Shown: positions 1 through 8,488, numbered from the stretch's first letter. The stretch is 64,000 bases of DNA from Streptomyces mirabilis (GCF_018310535.1 NZ_CP074102.1:8432001-8496000); one strand, 5' to 3'. Notes: generated by a model from the letters alone, not told the origin. Program-made: numbers and translations.

Positions 1-390
1 CACTCCACCGATCCCCGACTGCCCGCACAGGTACGGGAGCTGACCCACGGCCTGGGCGCCGACGCCGTCTGGGACTGCGTCGGCGGCAACGACTTCTTCC
101 AGCTCTCCCTCGCCTGCACACGGCTCGGCGGCACCGTCATCGTCCTGGGCACACCGACCGACCAGGGATCCCGCCTCGAACTGGACGCACTCGCCCTCAT
201 CGGCCAGCAGGTGACCATCGCCAGCGTCCGCGGCGCCACCCTGCGCGACCAGCAACTATGCCTTCAACTGCTGGCAGACAAAAAGATCACCCCGATCATC
301 GACCGCGCCTACCCCCTTGAACAAGCCGCCGAAGCCCACACCTACCTCGAAAGCCACCGACAGACCGGCAAAGTACTCCTCCTGCCCTAA
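1..390 (+). CDS. Zinc-binding dehydrogenase / quinone oxidoreductase (MDR), C-terminal part
   Basis: The first 129 codons run in frame from base 1 to a TAA stop, so the start lies outside the window. The protein shows the second half of an MDR Rossmann fold: a GADAVWDCVGG stretch, then LGGTVIVLGTP, and a C-terminal helix region ending HRQTGKVLLLP, which is the usual end of zinc-type alcohol dehydrogenases and NADPH:quinone reductases. The catalytic and nucleotide-binding N-terminal half is not visible, so the substrate cannot be inferred. It ends about 255 bases before the next same-strand gene and is probably not co-transcribed with it. Confidence 0.85.
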   Translation, partial: HSTDPRLPAQVRELTHGLGADAVWDCVGGNDFFQLSLACTRLGGTVIVLGTPTDQGSRLELDALALIGQQVTIASVRGATLRDQQLCLQLLADKKITPIIDRAYPLEQAAEAHTYLESHRQTGKVLLLP

Positions 391-505
391 CGATCACTGA
401 CGAGGTGAAGGCGGCAGAACCCTGCCAGAGGTCGGTGGGACCGCTGTGGTAGTCCCACTTGTACGCGTCCTGCTCGGTGACCGAGAGCTTGTCGACCCAC
501 CCCGG
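391..505 (-). pseudogene. Truncated coding remnant, unidentified
   Basis: On the minus strand this short stretch reads as a peptide containing DKLSVTEQDAYKWDYHSGP and then DLWQGSAAF, with almost every third base G or C, as in real genes here. The open frame continues into the antisense of the dehydrogenase, where it loses protein character. It is best read as a clipped gene piece abutting the dehydrogenase. I do not recognise the family. Confidence 0.3.
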
Positions 506-645
506 ACCTGCGGGCCGGGGAGCCGGCTCACAGCGGGTGATGTCTCCTTGAACAGCGACGCCCAAGCCGCCATGTGCCCTCGGCGAATCCGGAATCCGCC
601 CCCCTTCTCTCTCCCCTCTTCCCTCCACGATTGAGGAACGCGTTC

Positions 646-1590
646 ATGCGCATCGACACGCACGCGCACGTCTACCCCAGCGACTACCTGGACTTCCTGG
701 CCGACTCGGGCGTCACCACCACCGGCGGCCAGCGTGGGCTCGGGGCCGACGACACCGACAAGGAACTCGAGGCCCGCTTCTCCCTGATGGACCGGGCCGG
801 TGTGGACCGGCAGGTGATCTCCGCCTCGCCGCTGACGGGCGCCCTGCCGGATCCGGATCGGGCCGCTGCCGCCGCGCGCCTGATCAACGACCGGTACGTC
901 GCCCTGGTGGACCGCCACCCCGACCGCTTCCTGGCCTTCGTCGTGCTTCCTCTGCCGCACGTCGACGCGGCCCTGGCGGAACTCGACCGCGTCCTCGACG
1001 CGCCGGGGGTGGTGGGCGTGGCCCTGACCACCTCGGCCGCGGGCCGGGCGCTGACCGACCCGGCCTTCGCGCCGGTGTGGCAGGAACTCGACCGCCGCGG
1101 CACCGTGATGTACCTCCACCCCGCCGGCGACGGCGTCGCCTCCCCGCAGATCATTGACCACCACCTCACCTGGATGGTCGGCGCGCCCGTGGAGGACACC
1201 GTCGTAGCGGCCCAGCTCATCACCCGTGGCTTTGTGACGCGCTACCCCCATGTGCGCATCCTCAACTCCCATTTCGGAGGGGCGTTGCCCATGCTGCTGG
1301 AGCGGTGGGACAACCTTGCCCACTTCGAGGCACCTGAGGCCCCCCTCCCGCCGAGCCAGGCGGCGCGCCGAATGTGGTACGACACCGTTGCCCACAGTTC
1401 CCAGACGGCGCTGCGGGCCGCGGTCCAGGCCGTTGGCGCGGACCGACTCGTCCTCGGCAGCGACTTCCCGTACCAGGGCGGCGAGCACTACCTCGACACT
1501 GTCGCCTACATCGAACGGGCAGGTCTCGACGCAGAGGACACCCAGGGCATCCTGGCCGGCAACGCCGAAGCGCTTCTGGGACTGGCCTGA
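646..1590 (+). CDS. Amidohydrolase family 2 (ACMSD-like) protein
   Basis: A 314-residue metal-dependent hydrolase or decarboxylase of the amidohydrolase_2 type, the group that includes 2-amino-3-carboxymuconate-6-semialdehyde decarboxylase. The start MRIDTHAHVYP supplies the HxH metal ligands (residues 6 and 8). Later come the histidines of YLHPAGD and LNSHFGG and the aspartate of LGSDFPY near the end, in family order. The ATG at 646 follows a GAGGA ribosome site at 633-637, so I prefer it to the in-frame ATG at 574. It stands alone between decayed sequences, so its substrate, possibly an aromatic-ring cleavage product, is a guess. Confidence 0.85.
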   Translation: MRIDTHAHVYPSDYLDFLADSGVTTTGGQRGLGADDTDKELEARFSLMDRAGVDRQVISASPLTGALPDPDRAAAAARLINDRYVALVDRHPDRFLAFVVLPLPHVDAALAELDRVLDAPGVVGVALTTSAAGRALTDPAFAPVWQELDRRGTVMYLHPAGDGVASPQIIDHHLTWMVGAPVEDTVVAAQLITRGFVTRYPHVRILNSHFGGALPMLLERWDNLAHFEAPEAPLPPSQAARRMWYDTVAHSSQTALRAAVQAVGADRLVLGSDFPYQGGEHYLDTVAYIERAGLDAEDTQGILAGNAEALLGLA

Positions 1591-2052
1591 TCATCGGGGT
1601 GCGCTGACGAGACCATCCGTGGCCGACAGGACAGCGGTGCGACGGATCGCCGGCACACACTGCCTGGCACCTTCTTCGTGACCAGCGGTATCGGGACCTG
1701 AAGTCCGTCGGCCGCACACGGGGGAGCCTCACGCCCGGAGGACAGCTGGATCTCCTACTCCAGCGACACGCCTTGTGACCTGCGCTGTACCAAAGTGCCA
1801 ACTATCTCTCTGATTCCGTACCTCCAATCGCTGAACCTAGTTGGCATCGGTGCAGGTCACGAATGTTGCCTGGTGCCAACTAGCGATCCTTGTCACAGTG
1901 ATGTCACTACCGACGCTAGTTGTCACATACCGAGGCTGGTTGGCACTAGGTGGGATCGAGATGGCGGCTGAGCGGTGACACGACAGTTGGCACTCTGCGA
2001 CGAGGACTTGAACCGACGTCGACTACGACTCCTCGGCAAGGGTGGCCCCAAT
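1591..2052. other. Intergenic region with repeat cluster, no gene
   Basis: No reading frame here has convincing protein character. The 3' half carries the AGTTGGCA/TGCCAACT repeat cluster described separately. The sequence GGACTTGAACC near 2005 resembles a tRNA T-loop on the minus strand but has no pairing T-stem. Confidence 0.5.
1794..1994. repeat. Cluster of six AGTTGGCA(C) motifs in both orientations
   Basis: Six copies of the core AGTTGGCA or its complement lie within 200 bases, some imperfect: AGTGCCAACTA at 1794-1804, CTAGTTGGCA at 1837-1846, GGTGCCAACTAG at 1872-1883, CTAGTTGTCACA at 1916-1927 (one mismatch), GTTGGCACTAG at 1939-1949 and AGTTGGCACT at 1985-1994. Interleaved are four copies of TGTCAC or its complement (1891, 1902, 1921, 1975). 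Density and mixed orientation suggest a multi-site operator or a partition/recombination site. No adjacent intact gene explains it. Confidence 0.6.
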
Positions 2053-2545
2053 TCAAGATCGAGTGGTTGCCGTCTGCTGGGCCGCGAGTTCTCCGTTGGC
2101 GCCGCGTCCGAGGTTGCCCGTGGTCGTGCACCAGCGGCAGCGGGCGTTCTGGCGGGGATCTTGGAGAGGCCGTTCGCGAGTTCGCGGGCGGTGGATGATT
2201 GATCCGAGATCGTCGTCGTTCTCGTGCAGGCCGACAGATGCGAGGAGGAAGTGAGTCACGGCCTCGCCGACGGCGAGCGTGTCGAAGGGCATCACGCTGG
2301 GTGCGGGCACGCCGGGGACGTACCGGGCTTGCTTGCGCTCGGCCTCGGGGTGCGTCTCGATGGCGAGTTCGGTCGGGTCGATGAGCCCGTTGCACCACGT
2401 GCAGCCGATGCCGGGGCGATCAAGCGAGTGGCGGTGTGGATCTGTCCGACGGCGCCGTCTGGGGAGGTGGGGATCTTCACGCCGACTTGAGTGGCGGCGA
2501 TGAGGAACTCGTGGACGACGGCGTCGACCCGGTGCCGAGCGCGGC
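2053..2545 (-). pseudogene. Truncated and frameshifted ThiF-family (E1-like) adenylyltransferase
   Basis: The minus strand encodes the C-terminal part of a ThiF/MoeB/E1-like protein. It begins near VVHEFLIAATQVGVK and shifts frame near 2418. It then continues as GCTWCNGLIDP with a first CxxC pair, a long helical region (PEAERKQARYVPGVPAPS), the family-typical IHRPRTRE, and a second pair RCRWC. The adenylation Rossmann fold with GxGxxG is absent, so the 5' end is deleted. It meets the UvrD remnant head-to-head near 2547. In actinobacteria such ThiF proteins often occur in island-borne ubiquitin-like or defence loci; that link is inference. Confidence 0.65.
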
Positions 2546-2548
2546 GTC

Positions 2549-3543
2549 ATGCGTTTCGAGCACGACCACCACCTGAATATGTGGGCCCTGACCGACACGA
2601 AGATTGAGGCCGACTTCCTCTGTCTCGACGAGGCCCAGGACACGAACCCGGTCCTGGAGCAAAGTATTCGCCGCTCAGCGCACCCACGCCCAGCTGGTCA
2701 TGGTCGGTGACTCCGCTCAGGCCAACTACGGCCGGCGAGGCGCTCGCCACGTGATGACCGGCTTCGACGCCACCCACCCCACCTTGACCCGCTCGTTCCG
2801 CTTCGGCCCTGCCCTGGCCGCAGAGGCCAACCGATGGCTGTCGTTCACGAAGGCCCCCATTCGGCTGACCGGCACTGACGAGATCCCCACGAGGTCGGCG
2901 TTGTCACCAGCCCCGACGCCGTGCTGTGCCGGACCAACATCGGCACAGTGACCGAGGTGATGCGACTGCTGACCGCCGGCCACCGGGTCGTCCTGCCCCG
3001 CGGCGGGCAGACGCTGACCGGGCTCGCTCTCGCCGCGCAGGACCTCAAGGAGGGCCGCCGCACATCCCACCCGGAACTGGCTCTCTTCTCCTCCTGGGGC
3101 GAGTTGCAGGACTACGCGAACTACGATCCCGCTGGCCGCGACCTCCAGCCCTTCGTGGAACTCCTGGACACACACGGCCCACAGCCCATCATCGCCGCAG
3201 TCGGCGCTCTGACCGACGAGCACAGTGCCGACGTCACAGTCTCCACCGCACACAAAGCGAAAGGCCGGGAGTGGCCCCAGGTGCGGATCGCCGACGACTT
3301 TCCTCAGCCTCCGGATACCGACCGGAACGACGACTGCGGCCGCCCGAACCCGGCACCCGTGAATGAAACGGACGCCCGACTCGCGTACGTTGCGGTGACC
3401 GCGCCCGTCGCCGACTCGATCTCGGGGGCCTCTCGTGGATCGAAAACCGTCCGGCCCCTGAGGTCCTCGTACCAACGAACAGCAAGGGAAACGACGTCTG
3501 CGATCGCAGGGACCGCGAGTGTGACGGCGAGCCCGACCAGTGA
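2549..3543 (+). pseudogene. Decayed UvrD/Rep-type helicase
   Basis: A superfamily 1 helicase can be read across at least three frame changes. Frame one gives motif II as CLDEAQDTNPVLE. A shift near 2660 leads to VMVGDSAQ and LTRSFRFGPALAAEANRWL (motifs III and IV). A shift near 2915 gives VSTAHKAKGREWPQV (motif V region) and ARLAYVAVT. A last shift near 3402 restores ARRRLDLGGLSWIENRP before TGA. The Walker A region is missing. The order matches UvrD proteins exactly, so this is a dead 5'-truncated gene and not a chance frame. A hairpin at 3603-3635 may be its old terminator. Confidence 0.8.
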
Positions 3544-3602
3544 GTTACCTGCCCCGCACTTGCGCCCTGCGCCGCCCTGTCGACGTCATCGTCGGTGCAA
3601 AA

Positions 3603-3635
3603 CCTCCTCGCCCCGACAGTGCTCAGGCGAGGAGG
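3603..3635. terminator. Hairpin, possible terminator
   Basis: CCTCCTCGCC at 3603-3612 pairs perfectly with GGCGAGGAGG at 3626-3635 across a 13-base loop. There is no T-run, as is common for streptomycete terminators. It lies 60 bases after the helicase remnant's stop. Confidence 0.45.
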
Positions 3636-3789
3636 GAGTGAAACCGCGACAGCGTTGAACCGCAGCCCCCACCACACACCGGACCGCCGTGACCTCCCAA
3701 GACTGACTCGCCGTTCGCCGCGTGGCAGCCACGATCGTTCATACCCGCTCACCCATGCTGTTGGTACGTCGCTCTGGTGAAGACGAAGC

Positions 3790-3822
3790 TCCCAGCATGT
3801 TCTTCGTCTGCTGGTGGTACAG
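3790..3822 (-). pseudogene. Aldehyde dehydrogenase C-terminal tail remnant (copy 1)
   Basis: The minus strand reads LYHQQTKNML, then departs from the family. It matches the copy at 42771-42836, which keeps the full family-typical ending. Only about ten residues are recognisable. Confidence 0.35.
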
Positions 3823-4192
3823 CAGTTGCACCCAAGCTGACCAGCGGAAACAGTAGATGGTGCGGCTCTCTGGCGGGGGCTGGTCCGGAAATGGTCCGGA
3901 TCTTGGTCCGTATCGGCTTGCGCAATGTGCTGCTGCTGGGCGGGGCCTTCTCGGACCGGCGCTGTGATCGGCAGTGCGACGAGCTGGATTCCGCAGGGTT
4001 CAGACGTTCAGACGGCGCCGGGCAGGCAGTTGAGGAAGTCGGTCGCCTTGTGGCCTTCGGCGGTCAATGAGTCGCAGCGGAACCGTTCGGACGCTGCGGA
4101 GGCGGAGGCAGGAGCGGCAGCGAGGAGCATGTCGGCGCCAACCCCGAGGGACGACGCAGTACGTCGTAGGGGAGGAGCGGCCAGGGTCATTA

Positions 4193-5286
4193 GGGCCTGT
4201 TCTGAGTTGAGATCACAGGATCGGTCATTCCCGCTTCAGGAGGGCGCTGGCTGCGGTAGACCGGTCGCGTGACTCGTGGTGATCTGACCGATGCCGAGTT
4301 TGAGTTGATCGAGCCGCACCTGCCGCTGGGGGCGTTCGGACCGATCCCTGACCTGCGCAGCTACTTCAACGCGGTGATGTGGCGGTTCCGCACCGGCAGC
4401 CCCTGGCGGGATGTGCCGGAGAGCTACGGCTCCTGGTCGACGATCTACGACCGGTTCCGGATGTGGGCGCATGGCGAAGTCTTCCAGGCCCTCATGGAAA
4501 CGATGATCGCCGAGGCGGCGGCCCGCGACGATGTCGATCTCAGCCTGGTCAGCGTGGACTCGACCGTTGCCCGCGCGCATCACCACGCGGCGGGCATGGT
4601 CGTCGACCCGGAGCTCCTTGAGGACCTGGAGAAGGCCGTGGCGGAAGAAAAGGGGCTGCAGCAAAGGGGCAAAACAACCCCGTAGGTGAGGGGTCCGCGG
4701 ACAGGGAGGACCCCGAGCGGGAACAGCGCCGCGCCGTGCGCCGACGCCGCAGGGCCCGACTGCGGGCCGCCGAACTGGGCCGCTCCCGGGGCGGGCTCAC
4801 CAGCAAGGTCCACCTCGCCGTCGAGCGACGCTGCCGCCCGCTGGCCATCATCCTCACCCCCGGGCAGTCCGCGGACAGCCCGCGCTTCATCCCGGTCCTC
4901 AAGAAGATCAAGGTGCGCGTCCCGGTCGGCCGCCCCAGGACACGGCCGGACGCGGTCGCCGGAGACAAGGCGTACTCCTCCCGCGCCAACCGCGCCCACC
5001 TGCACAGACGCAACATCAAGGCAGTGATCCCGGAAAAGGCCGACCAGGCCGCCAACCGCAGGAAGAAGGGACGTTCCGGCGGCCGCCCGGTCAGCCACGA
5101 CGCCACGCTCTACAAAGATCGCAACACGGTCGAGCGCGCCATCAACAAGTTCAAGGAATGGCGGGGACTGGCCAGCCGGTACGACAAGACATCCGAGAGC
5201 TACGCCGCAGGACTCCACCTGCGCGGATCCATCCTCTGGTTACGCAGCCTGCCAGCCCTCCCGTGATCTCAACTCAGAACACGCCC
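4193..5286 (+). mobile_element. IS5-family (IS427-like) insertion sequence, intact
   Basis: The element is 1094 bp, bounded by inverted repeats that begin GGGCCTGTTCTGAGTTGAGA on the left and read GGGCGTGTTCTGAGTTGAGA from the right, with one mismatch in the first 24 bases. A TA dinucleotide is duplicated on both sides (4191-4192 and 5287-5288). It holds one transposase made from two frames. The right end lies inside the stop codon of the FKBP gene. The related element at 39212-40309 and the remnant at 37604-37823 have different end sequences, so these are three separate acquisitions. Confidence 0.92.
4269..5266 (+). CDS. IS5-family transposase (two frames, probable -1 frameshift)
   Basis: The first frame (4269-4685, 138 residues) carries the DUF4096-like N-terminal domain (LTDAEFELIEPHLP, GSPWRDVPE) and the first catalytic aspartate in VSVDSTVARAHHHA. 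The second frame, ending at 5266, carries the second aspartate in AVAGDKAYSS and the glutamate in DRNTVERAINKFKEWR, completing a DDE domain. The second frame is -1 relative to the first and stays open from at least 4649 across the first stop. A GAAAAGG tract at 4647-4653 is a plausible slip site. Programmed -1 fusion is usual in the IS427 group, so I read this as one functional protein. Confidence 0.85.
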
Positions 5287-5690
5287 TAGGCGTTGCTCCA
5301 CCCGGTTGTGCTGGAATACGAGTCCAGCAGGTCCACCACGAAGACCAGGGTCGAGCCCGCCGGGATCAACGGCGAGTGCGACTGATTGCCGTAGCCGAGA
5401 CGCGGGGGAACGATGATCTCGCGCCGACCGCCGACCTTCATCCCCCTCACCCCCCGGTCCCAGCCCTTGATGACCTTGCCACTGCCCAGGGCGAACTTGA
5501 ACGGCTGGCCCCGGTCCCAGGAGGCATCGAACTCCTTCCCGGACTCGAAGGTCACCCCGACATAGTGGACCCTTACCACCATGCCCGGCTTCACCTCAGC
5601 CCCGTCCCCGACGACCAGGTCCCGGATGGTCAGCTCGGTAGGAGCGTCACCCTCCGGAACGTCGACCTCGGGCTTCGTCAGTTCACTCAT
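5286..5690 (-). CDS. FKBP-type peptidyl-prolyl cis-trans isomerase
   Basis: A 134-residue cytoplasmic FKBP. After a short acidic leader (MSELTKPEVDVPEGD) it shows VHYVGVTFESGKEFDASWDR, then KVIKGWDRGVRGMKVGGRR and PPRLGYGN, and ends in a beta strand, LVFVVDLLD. These are the drug- and proline-binding residues of single-domain FKBPs. I chose the start at 5690 because it matches the family N-terminus; an in-frame ATG at 5741 adds 17 unlike residues. Its TAG stop is made from the IS target site: TA is host and G is the first base of the IS. Without the IS the codon would read TAA followed by TGA, so the protein is unchanged. Confidence 0.93.
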   Translation of the reverse strand: MSELTKPEVDVPEGDAPTELTIRDLVVGDGAEVKPGMVVRVHYVGVTFESGKEFDASWDRGQPFKFALGSGKVIKGWDRGVRGMKVGGRREIIVPPRLGYGNQSHSPLIPAGSTLVFVVDLLDSYSSTTGWSNA

Positions 5691-5951
5691 TGCAGCATCA
5701 TCACTCTCCGTCGGAAGCCGCCGCACGCACCAGCCGGACACATGGACACTCCATGCAGCAGATGGTCACGCTACCGAGAATGCCGGCCCCCGGAGCACAC
5801 CAGATCCAGCAGCCACACGTGATGATCTTTCACACAGCCGATGAACGCGACCGCCACGCACAGGTTACGCAGTAATCGCCAGCAGGCGCAGCTAGGTGAA
5901 GACGCTGGCCGGGTCGCCAGCGGTGAGCAGGGCGGGCGTCGTCACGATTTT

Positions 5952-6326
5952 TCAGGGCGCGGGCCGGCGATCGGGGGTGGGCAGGGTTGCGTGGGCGAGG
6001 TCGGTGTCGCTGAGTTCGTGGTGGATCCCGATTTGGTAAAGCGTGCACTGGGTCACCGACAACTCGTGGCGGGGTCCGGTCGTGTGAGTGCGGGCCAGGC
6101 GTCGGGCTGTCTGCTCGGCCAGGGTGGCTCAGTCCTGGGCGAGGAGCGGCTGGCGGGCCTGGGCGGCGGTCAGCGCGATCGTCCCCGCCGCGTCCCAGGC
6201 GGTGGGGGCGGGCCGGGAAGCCGCGGTCAACTGGTGCACTTCGTGAACCGAGGGGGATGGTGATCGGTCGGCCACGGCCTTGGGGAATTTTGCGCTGGTC
6301 GAGGTCCTGCTCCGCTCCGCCGACAT
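5952..6326 (-). pseudogene. Broken unidentified coding remnant
   Basis: The minus strand reads a protein-like segment (VHEVHQLTAASRPAPTAWDA) up to an in-frame stop at about 6129. It resumes with TLAEQTARRLARTHTTGPRH and continues to a second stop at 5952-5954. Alanine-rich helical composition and high third-position GC suggest a dead gene. I do not recognise the family. Confidence 0.3.
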
Positions 6327-6447
6327 GTTTCCGATGACGCATCACGTGGAGTGCGTAGCGATCCTGGAGCCTGCCGCAAAGGCCATCTGACCTGCAGGTT
6401 CGGGTGGTGTGCGTTATGTGCGCTGTGGGCGTTACGGGCGATATCTT

Positions 6448-6487
6448 GACGCATATTCGACGCACGTGACGCACGTATGACGCACGT
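6448..6487 (+). repeat. Short direct-repeat array, GACGCACGT
   Basis: Three perfect copies of GACGCACGT (6459, 6468, 6479) follow a variant GACGCATAT (6448), with steps of 11, 9 and 11 bases, about one helical turn. A weaker GACGGGGCG follows at 6491. Helical phasing suggests a protein-binding array. No replication or regulatory gene lies beside it. Confidence 0.5.
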
Positions 6488-6739
6488 TCTGACGGGGCGT
6501 CACCCAGCTGATCGTGCAGGTCATGCGGGGCGGGAGGCGCAGTTCCTGAGGTCCGTCTTTGCGGAAACTTGGCGAAGATCGGTCTGGTTTTGCCGACGCT
6601 GATTGCGGCGGCGGGCGCGCTTCGATTCGTGGTTTGGCGGGCCGGGAGTCCGGCGGAGCGTGCGGTCACTAGGCGGGTCCGTAGGGGCTCCAGCCGCGCA
6701 TTGCCGATGCCCGAGTACACCGTCAACTCGATCTGGCAC

Positions 6740-6784
6740 CGCGCGCACGAGGACTACGGCATCACCCCGGATCCAGGACTCCTC
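6740..6784 (+). pseudogene. LacI-family regulator fragment (effector-domain piece)
   Basis: The plus strand encodes RAHEDYGITPDPGLL, identical to the same stretch of the intact LacI-family protein at 12816-13886. Flanking residues diverge at once. It is a paralogue's fragment, oriented opposite to the piece at 6855-6902. Confidence 0.55.
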
Positions 6785-6854
6785 ACCTTCCGCGGCTCCC
6801 GCGACAAGAACACGATCGAGTCCCTGATGCGCGAGCGCAGCGTCACCCGGGCCG

Positions 6855-6902
6855 CAGGTGCATGCCCAGCATGACGTTCTGGTCGCTGTACATCGGGTCG
6901 CC
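6855..6902 (-). pseudogene. LacI-family regulator fragment (C-terminal piece)
   Basis: The minus strand encodes GDPMYSDQNVMLGMHL, matching DDPLHSAQSVMLGTHL near the C-terminus of the intact LacI protein at 12816-13886. With the 6740-6784 fragment on the other strand, it shows that a lost LacI gene was broken and inverted here. Confidence 0.5.
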
Positions 6903-7132
6903 ACTGTGACCGACGACCCCGCTCACGTCTGGCTCCGCCACCTGGTCGCTGCGCGTACTGTGCGGCCGTAGACACGGGACCGAACGGCACCCCGGCCGTT
7001 GCCTGGCCGAAATTCGTGCGAAACACACCCTCCCTAGGGTCGCCCGCACGTCGGTCATGGCTGCAACGGCCGACGGGTGACCGGCAGCCCGGCGCTAACC
7101 AGCCACCTTTCACCGCGTTTTGAGGAGGAAGG

Positions 7133-8488
7133 ATGGCTGTGCAGCCTCCTGCCGACACGCGCGCCCCAGAAGCCGCCGCGCACCCCGTCGACGTACGACC
7201 GCCCCTGCACCGCATGGTGCCGCTGAGCCTGCAGCATGTGCTCGTCGCTTACTCGGGCCTGGCCACCATGCCGCTGCTCGTGGGCGTCGCGCTGGATCTG
7301 CCGGACGACCGGATCCGGCTGCTGATCAGCGCCAACCTTCTGGTCAGCGGTCTGGCGACGCTGCTGCAGACACTCGGTTTCAAGTGGTTCGGGGCGCGGT
7401 TGCCGATCGTGATGGGGTCGACGTTCACCGCGATCACTCCGGCCGTGCTCATCGGCCAGGAGCACGGCCTGGCCGCAGTGTTCGGGGCGACCATCGTCGC
7501 CGGGCTCGTGACGGTGGCGGTCGCGCCATGGTTCGGGCGGATCCTGCATCTGTTTCCGCCGCTCGTCACCGGCTCGGTCATCGCGGTCATCGGGTTCTCC
7601 CTGGTGCCGTCGGCGGCCGGGCTCATCACCGGAAGCGGGAACGAGGACGGCAGCGGCGCGCGAGGGCTCGCCCTCGCCGCCGTCACCGTCGCCCTCGTCG
7701 TCCTTGTCGAACGGCTGGCGCCCCCCGCCATGGCCCGCTTCTCCGTGCTGGTCGCGATGGCCGCTGGTGCGCTTCTGGCCGTACCTCTGGGCCTGTTCGA
7801 CGGTTCGGCGGTAGGCGAGGCGCAGGCCCTGTCGGTGCCGGATCCAACCGCGTTCGGGGCGCCCACGTTCGTCGTGCCGGCGATCGTCGCCCTTCTCGTC
7901 GTGCAGGTGGTCAACATGGTCGAGTCGGTGGGCGACACCCTCGCCGTGGGACAGATCGTGGAGCGCGGCGACGACCCGGGGACCGTGGTGAGGGCGCTGC
8001 GCGCCGATGGGGCGGCCACCGTGGTCTCCGGCGGTCTCTCGTCCTTCCCGATCGTGACGTTCGGGCAGTCCGTCGGTCTGTTGAGCGTGACGCGGGTGAT
8101 GAGCCGTCATGTCGTCGCGCTGTCCGGCGCGTTGATGGTGCTGCTCGCCTTCGTTCCGGTGTTCGGGGCGGCGGTTGCGGCGGTACCGGGACCTGTGCTC
8201 GGCGGGGTGTCACTCGTGACGTTCGGCACCGTCGGCGCGGTCGGGCTGAGGATCCTGAGCCGTGCCGACCTCTCCGACGGGCGCAATCTGCTGACGGCGG
8301 CACTCGCGTTCGGTCTCGGCATGATCCCGGTCGGCGCGCCCGACTTCTACGCGCCGCTGCCGTCGTACCTGCGCACCGTCCTGGACAGCGGCATCGCGGT
8401 GACCGGGATCGTCGCCTTCACGCTGAATCTGCTGTTCCACCACACGGGTCATTCCCGTCGCCTGCCTCGTGGCAAGGAGCAGTCCTGA
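7133..8488 (+). CDS. NCS2 nucleobase:cation symporter (uracil-xanthine permease family)
   Basis: A 451-residue polytopic membrane protein of the UraA/PbuX/UapA family. After a soluble N-terminus it has the opening PLSLQHVLVAYSG, successive hydrophobic helices, the substrate-site helix VNMVESVGDTLAVG with its conserved glutamate, and the partner motif FGQSVGLLSVTRVMSRHV. Most relatives have Asn where this has Ser in the Q-N-G part of the last motif. The ATG at 7133 follows a strong GAGGAGGAAGG site. Its stop overlaps the next start (TGATG), so it is translationally coupled to the deaminase-like enzyme, which suggests uptake of that enzyme's substrate, probably a purine or related heterocycle. 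Confidence 0.9.
   Translation: MAVQPPADTRAPEAAAHPVDVRPPLHRMVPLSLQHVLVAYSGLATMPLLVGVALDLPDDRIRLLISANLLVSGLATLLQTLGFKWFGARLPIVMGSTFTAITPAVLIGQEHGLAAVFGATIVAGLVTVAVAPWFGRILHLFPPLVTGSVIAVIGFSLVPSAAGLITGSGNEDGSGARGLALAAVTVALVVLVERLAPPAMARFSVLVAMAAGALLAVPLGLFDGSAVGEAQALSVPDPTAFGAPTFVVPAIVALLVVQVVNMVESVGDTLAVGQIVERGDDPGTVVRALRADGAATVVSGGLSSFPIVTFGQSVGLLSVTRVMSRHVVALSGALMVLLAFVPVFGAAVAAVPGPVLGGVSLVTFGTVGAVGLRILSRADLSDGRNLLTAALAFGLGMIPVGAPDFYAPLPSYLRTVLDSGIAVTGIVAFTLNLLFHHTGHSRRLPRGKEQS

Larger units (their letters stand above)
3544..4192. other. Gene-free stretch between the helicase remnant and the IS
   Basis: About 650 bases without a supportable gene. It contains a hairpin (3603-3635), a short aldehyde-dehydrogenase-like tail (3790-3822) and GGTCCGG-type repeats (about 3877-3910) that recur near 42.6-42.9 kb. 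Before the IS inserted, this DNA lay directly downstream of the FKBP gene. Confidence 0.5.
5742..7132. other. Decayed region upstream of the permease, no intact gene
   Basis: Nearly 1.4 kb without an intact gene. It holds a broken minus-strand frame (5952-6326), a short direct-repeat array (6448-6487) and two inverted fragments of a LacI regulator (6740-6784 and 6855-6902). The last 100 bases should contain the permease promoter, but no promoter can be assigned with confidence. Confidence 0.5.

Noticed and set aside
1981..2030. tRNA-like T-loop (GGACTTGAACC) on the minus strand
   Set aside because: The flanking bases do not form a five-pair T-stem, and no acceptor or anticodon arms can be drawn.
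4008..4190. Short minus-strand frame left of the IS considered as a gene
   Set aside because: Low-complexity alanine/serine composition, no ribosome site and no family.
6448..6487. Repeat array considered as a plasmid origin
   Set aside because: There is no Rep gene, no AT-rich melting region and no partition genes nearby.
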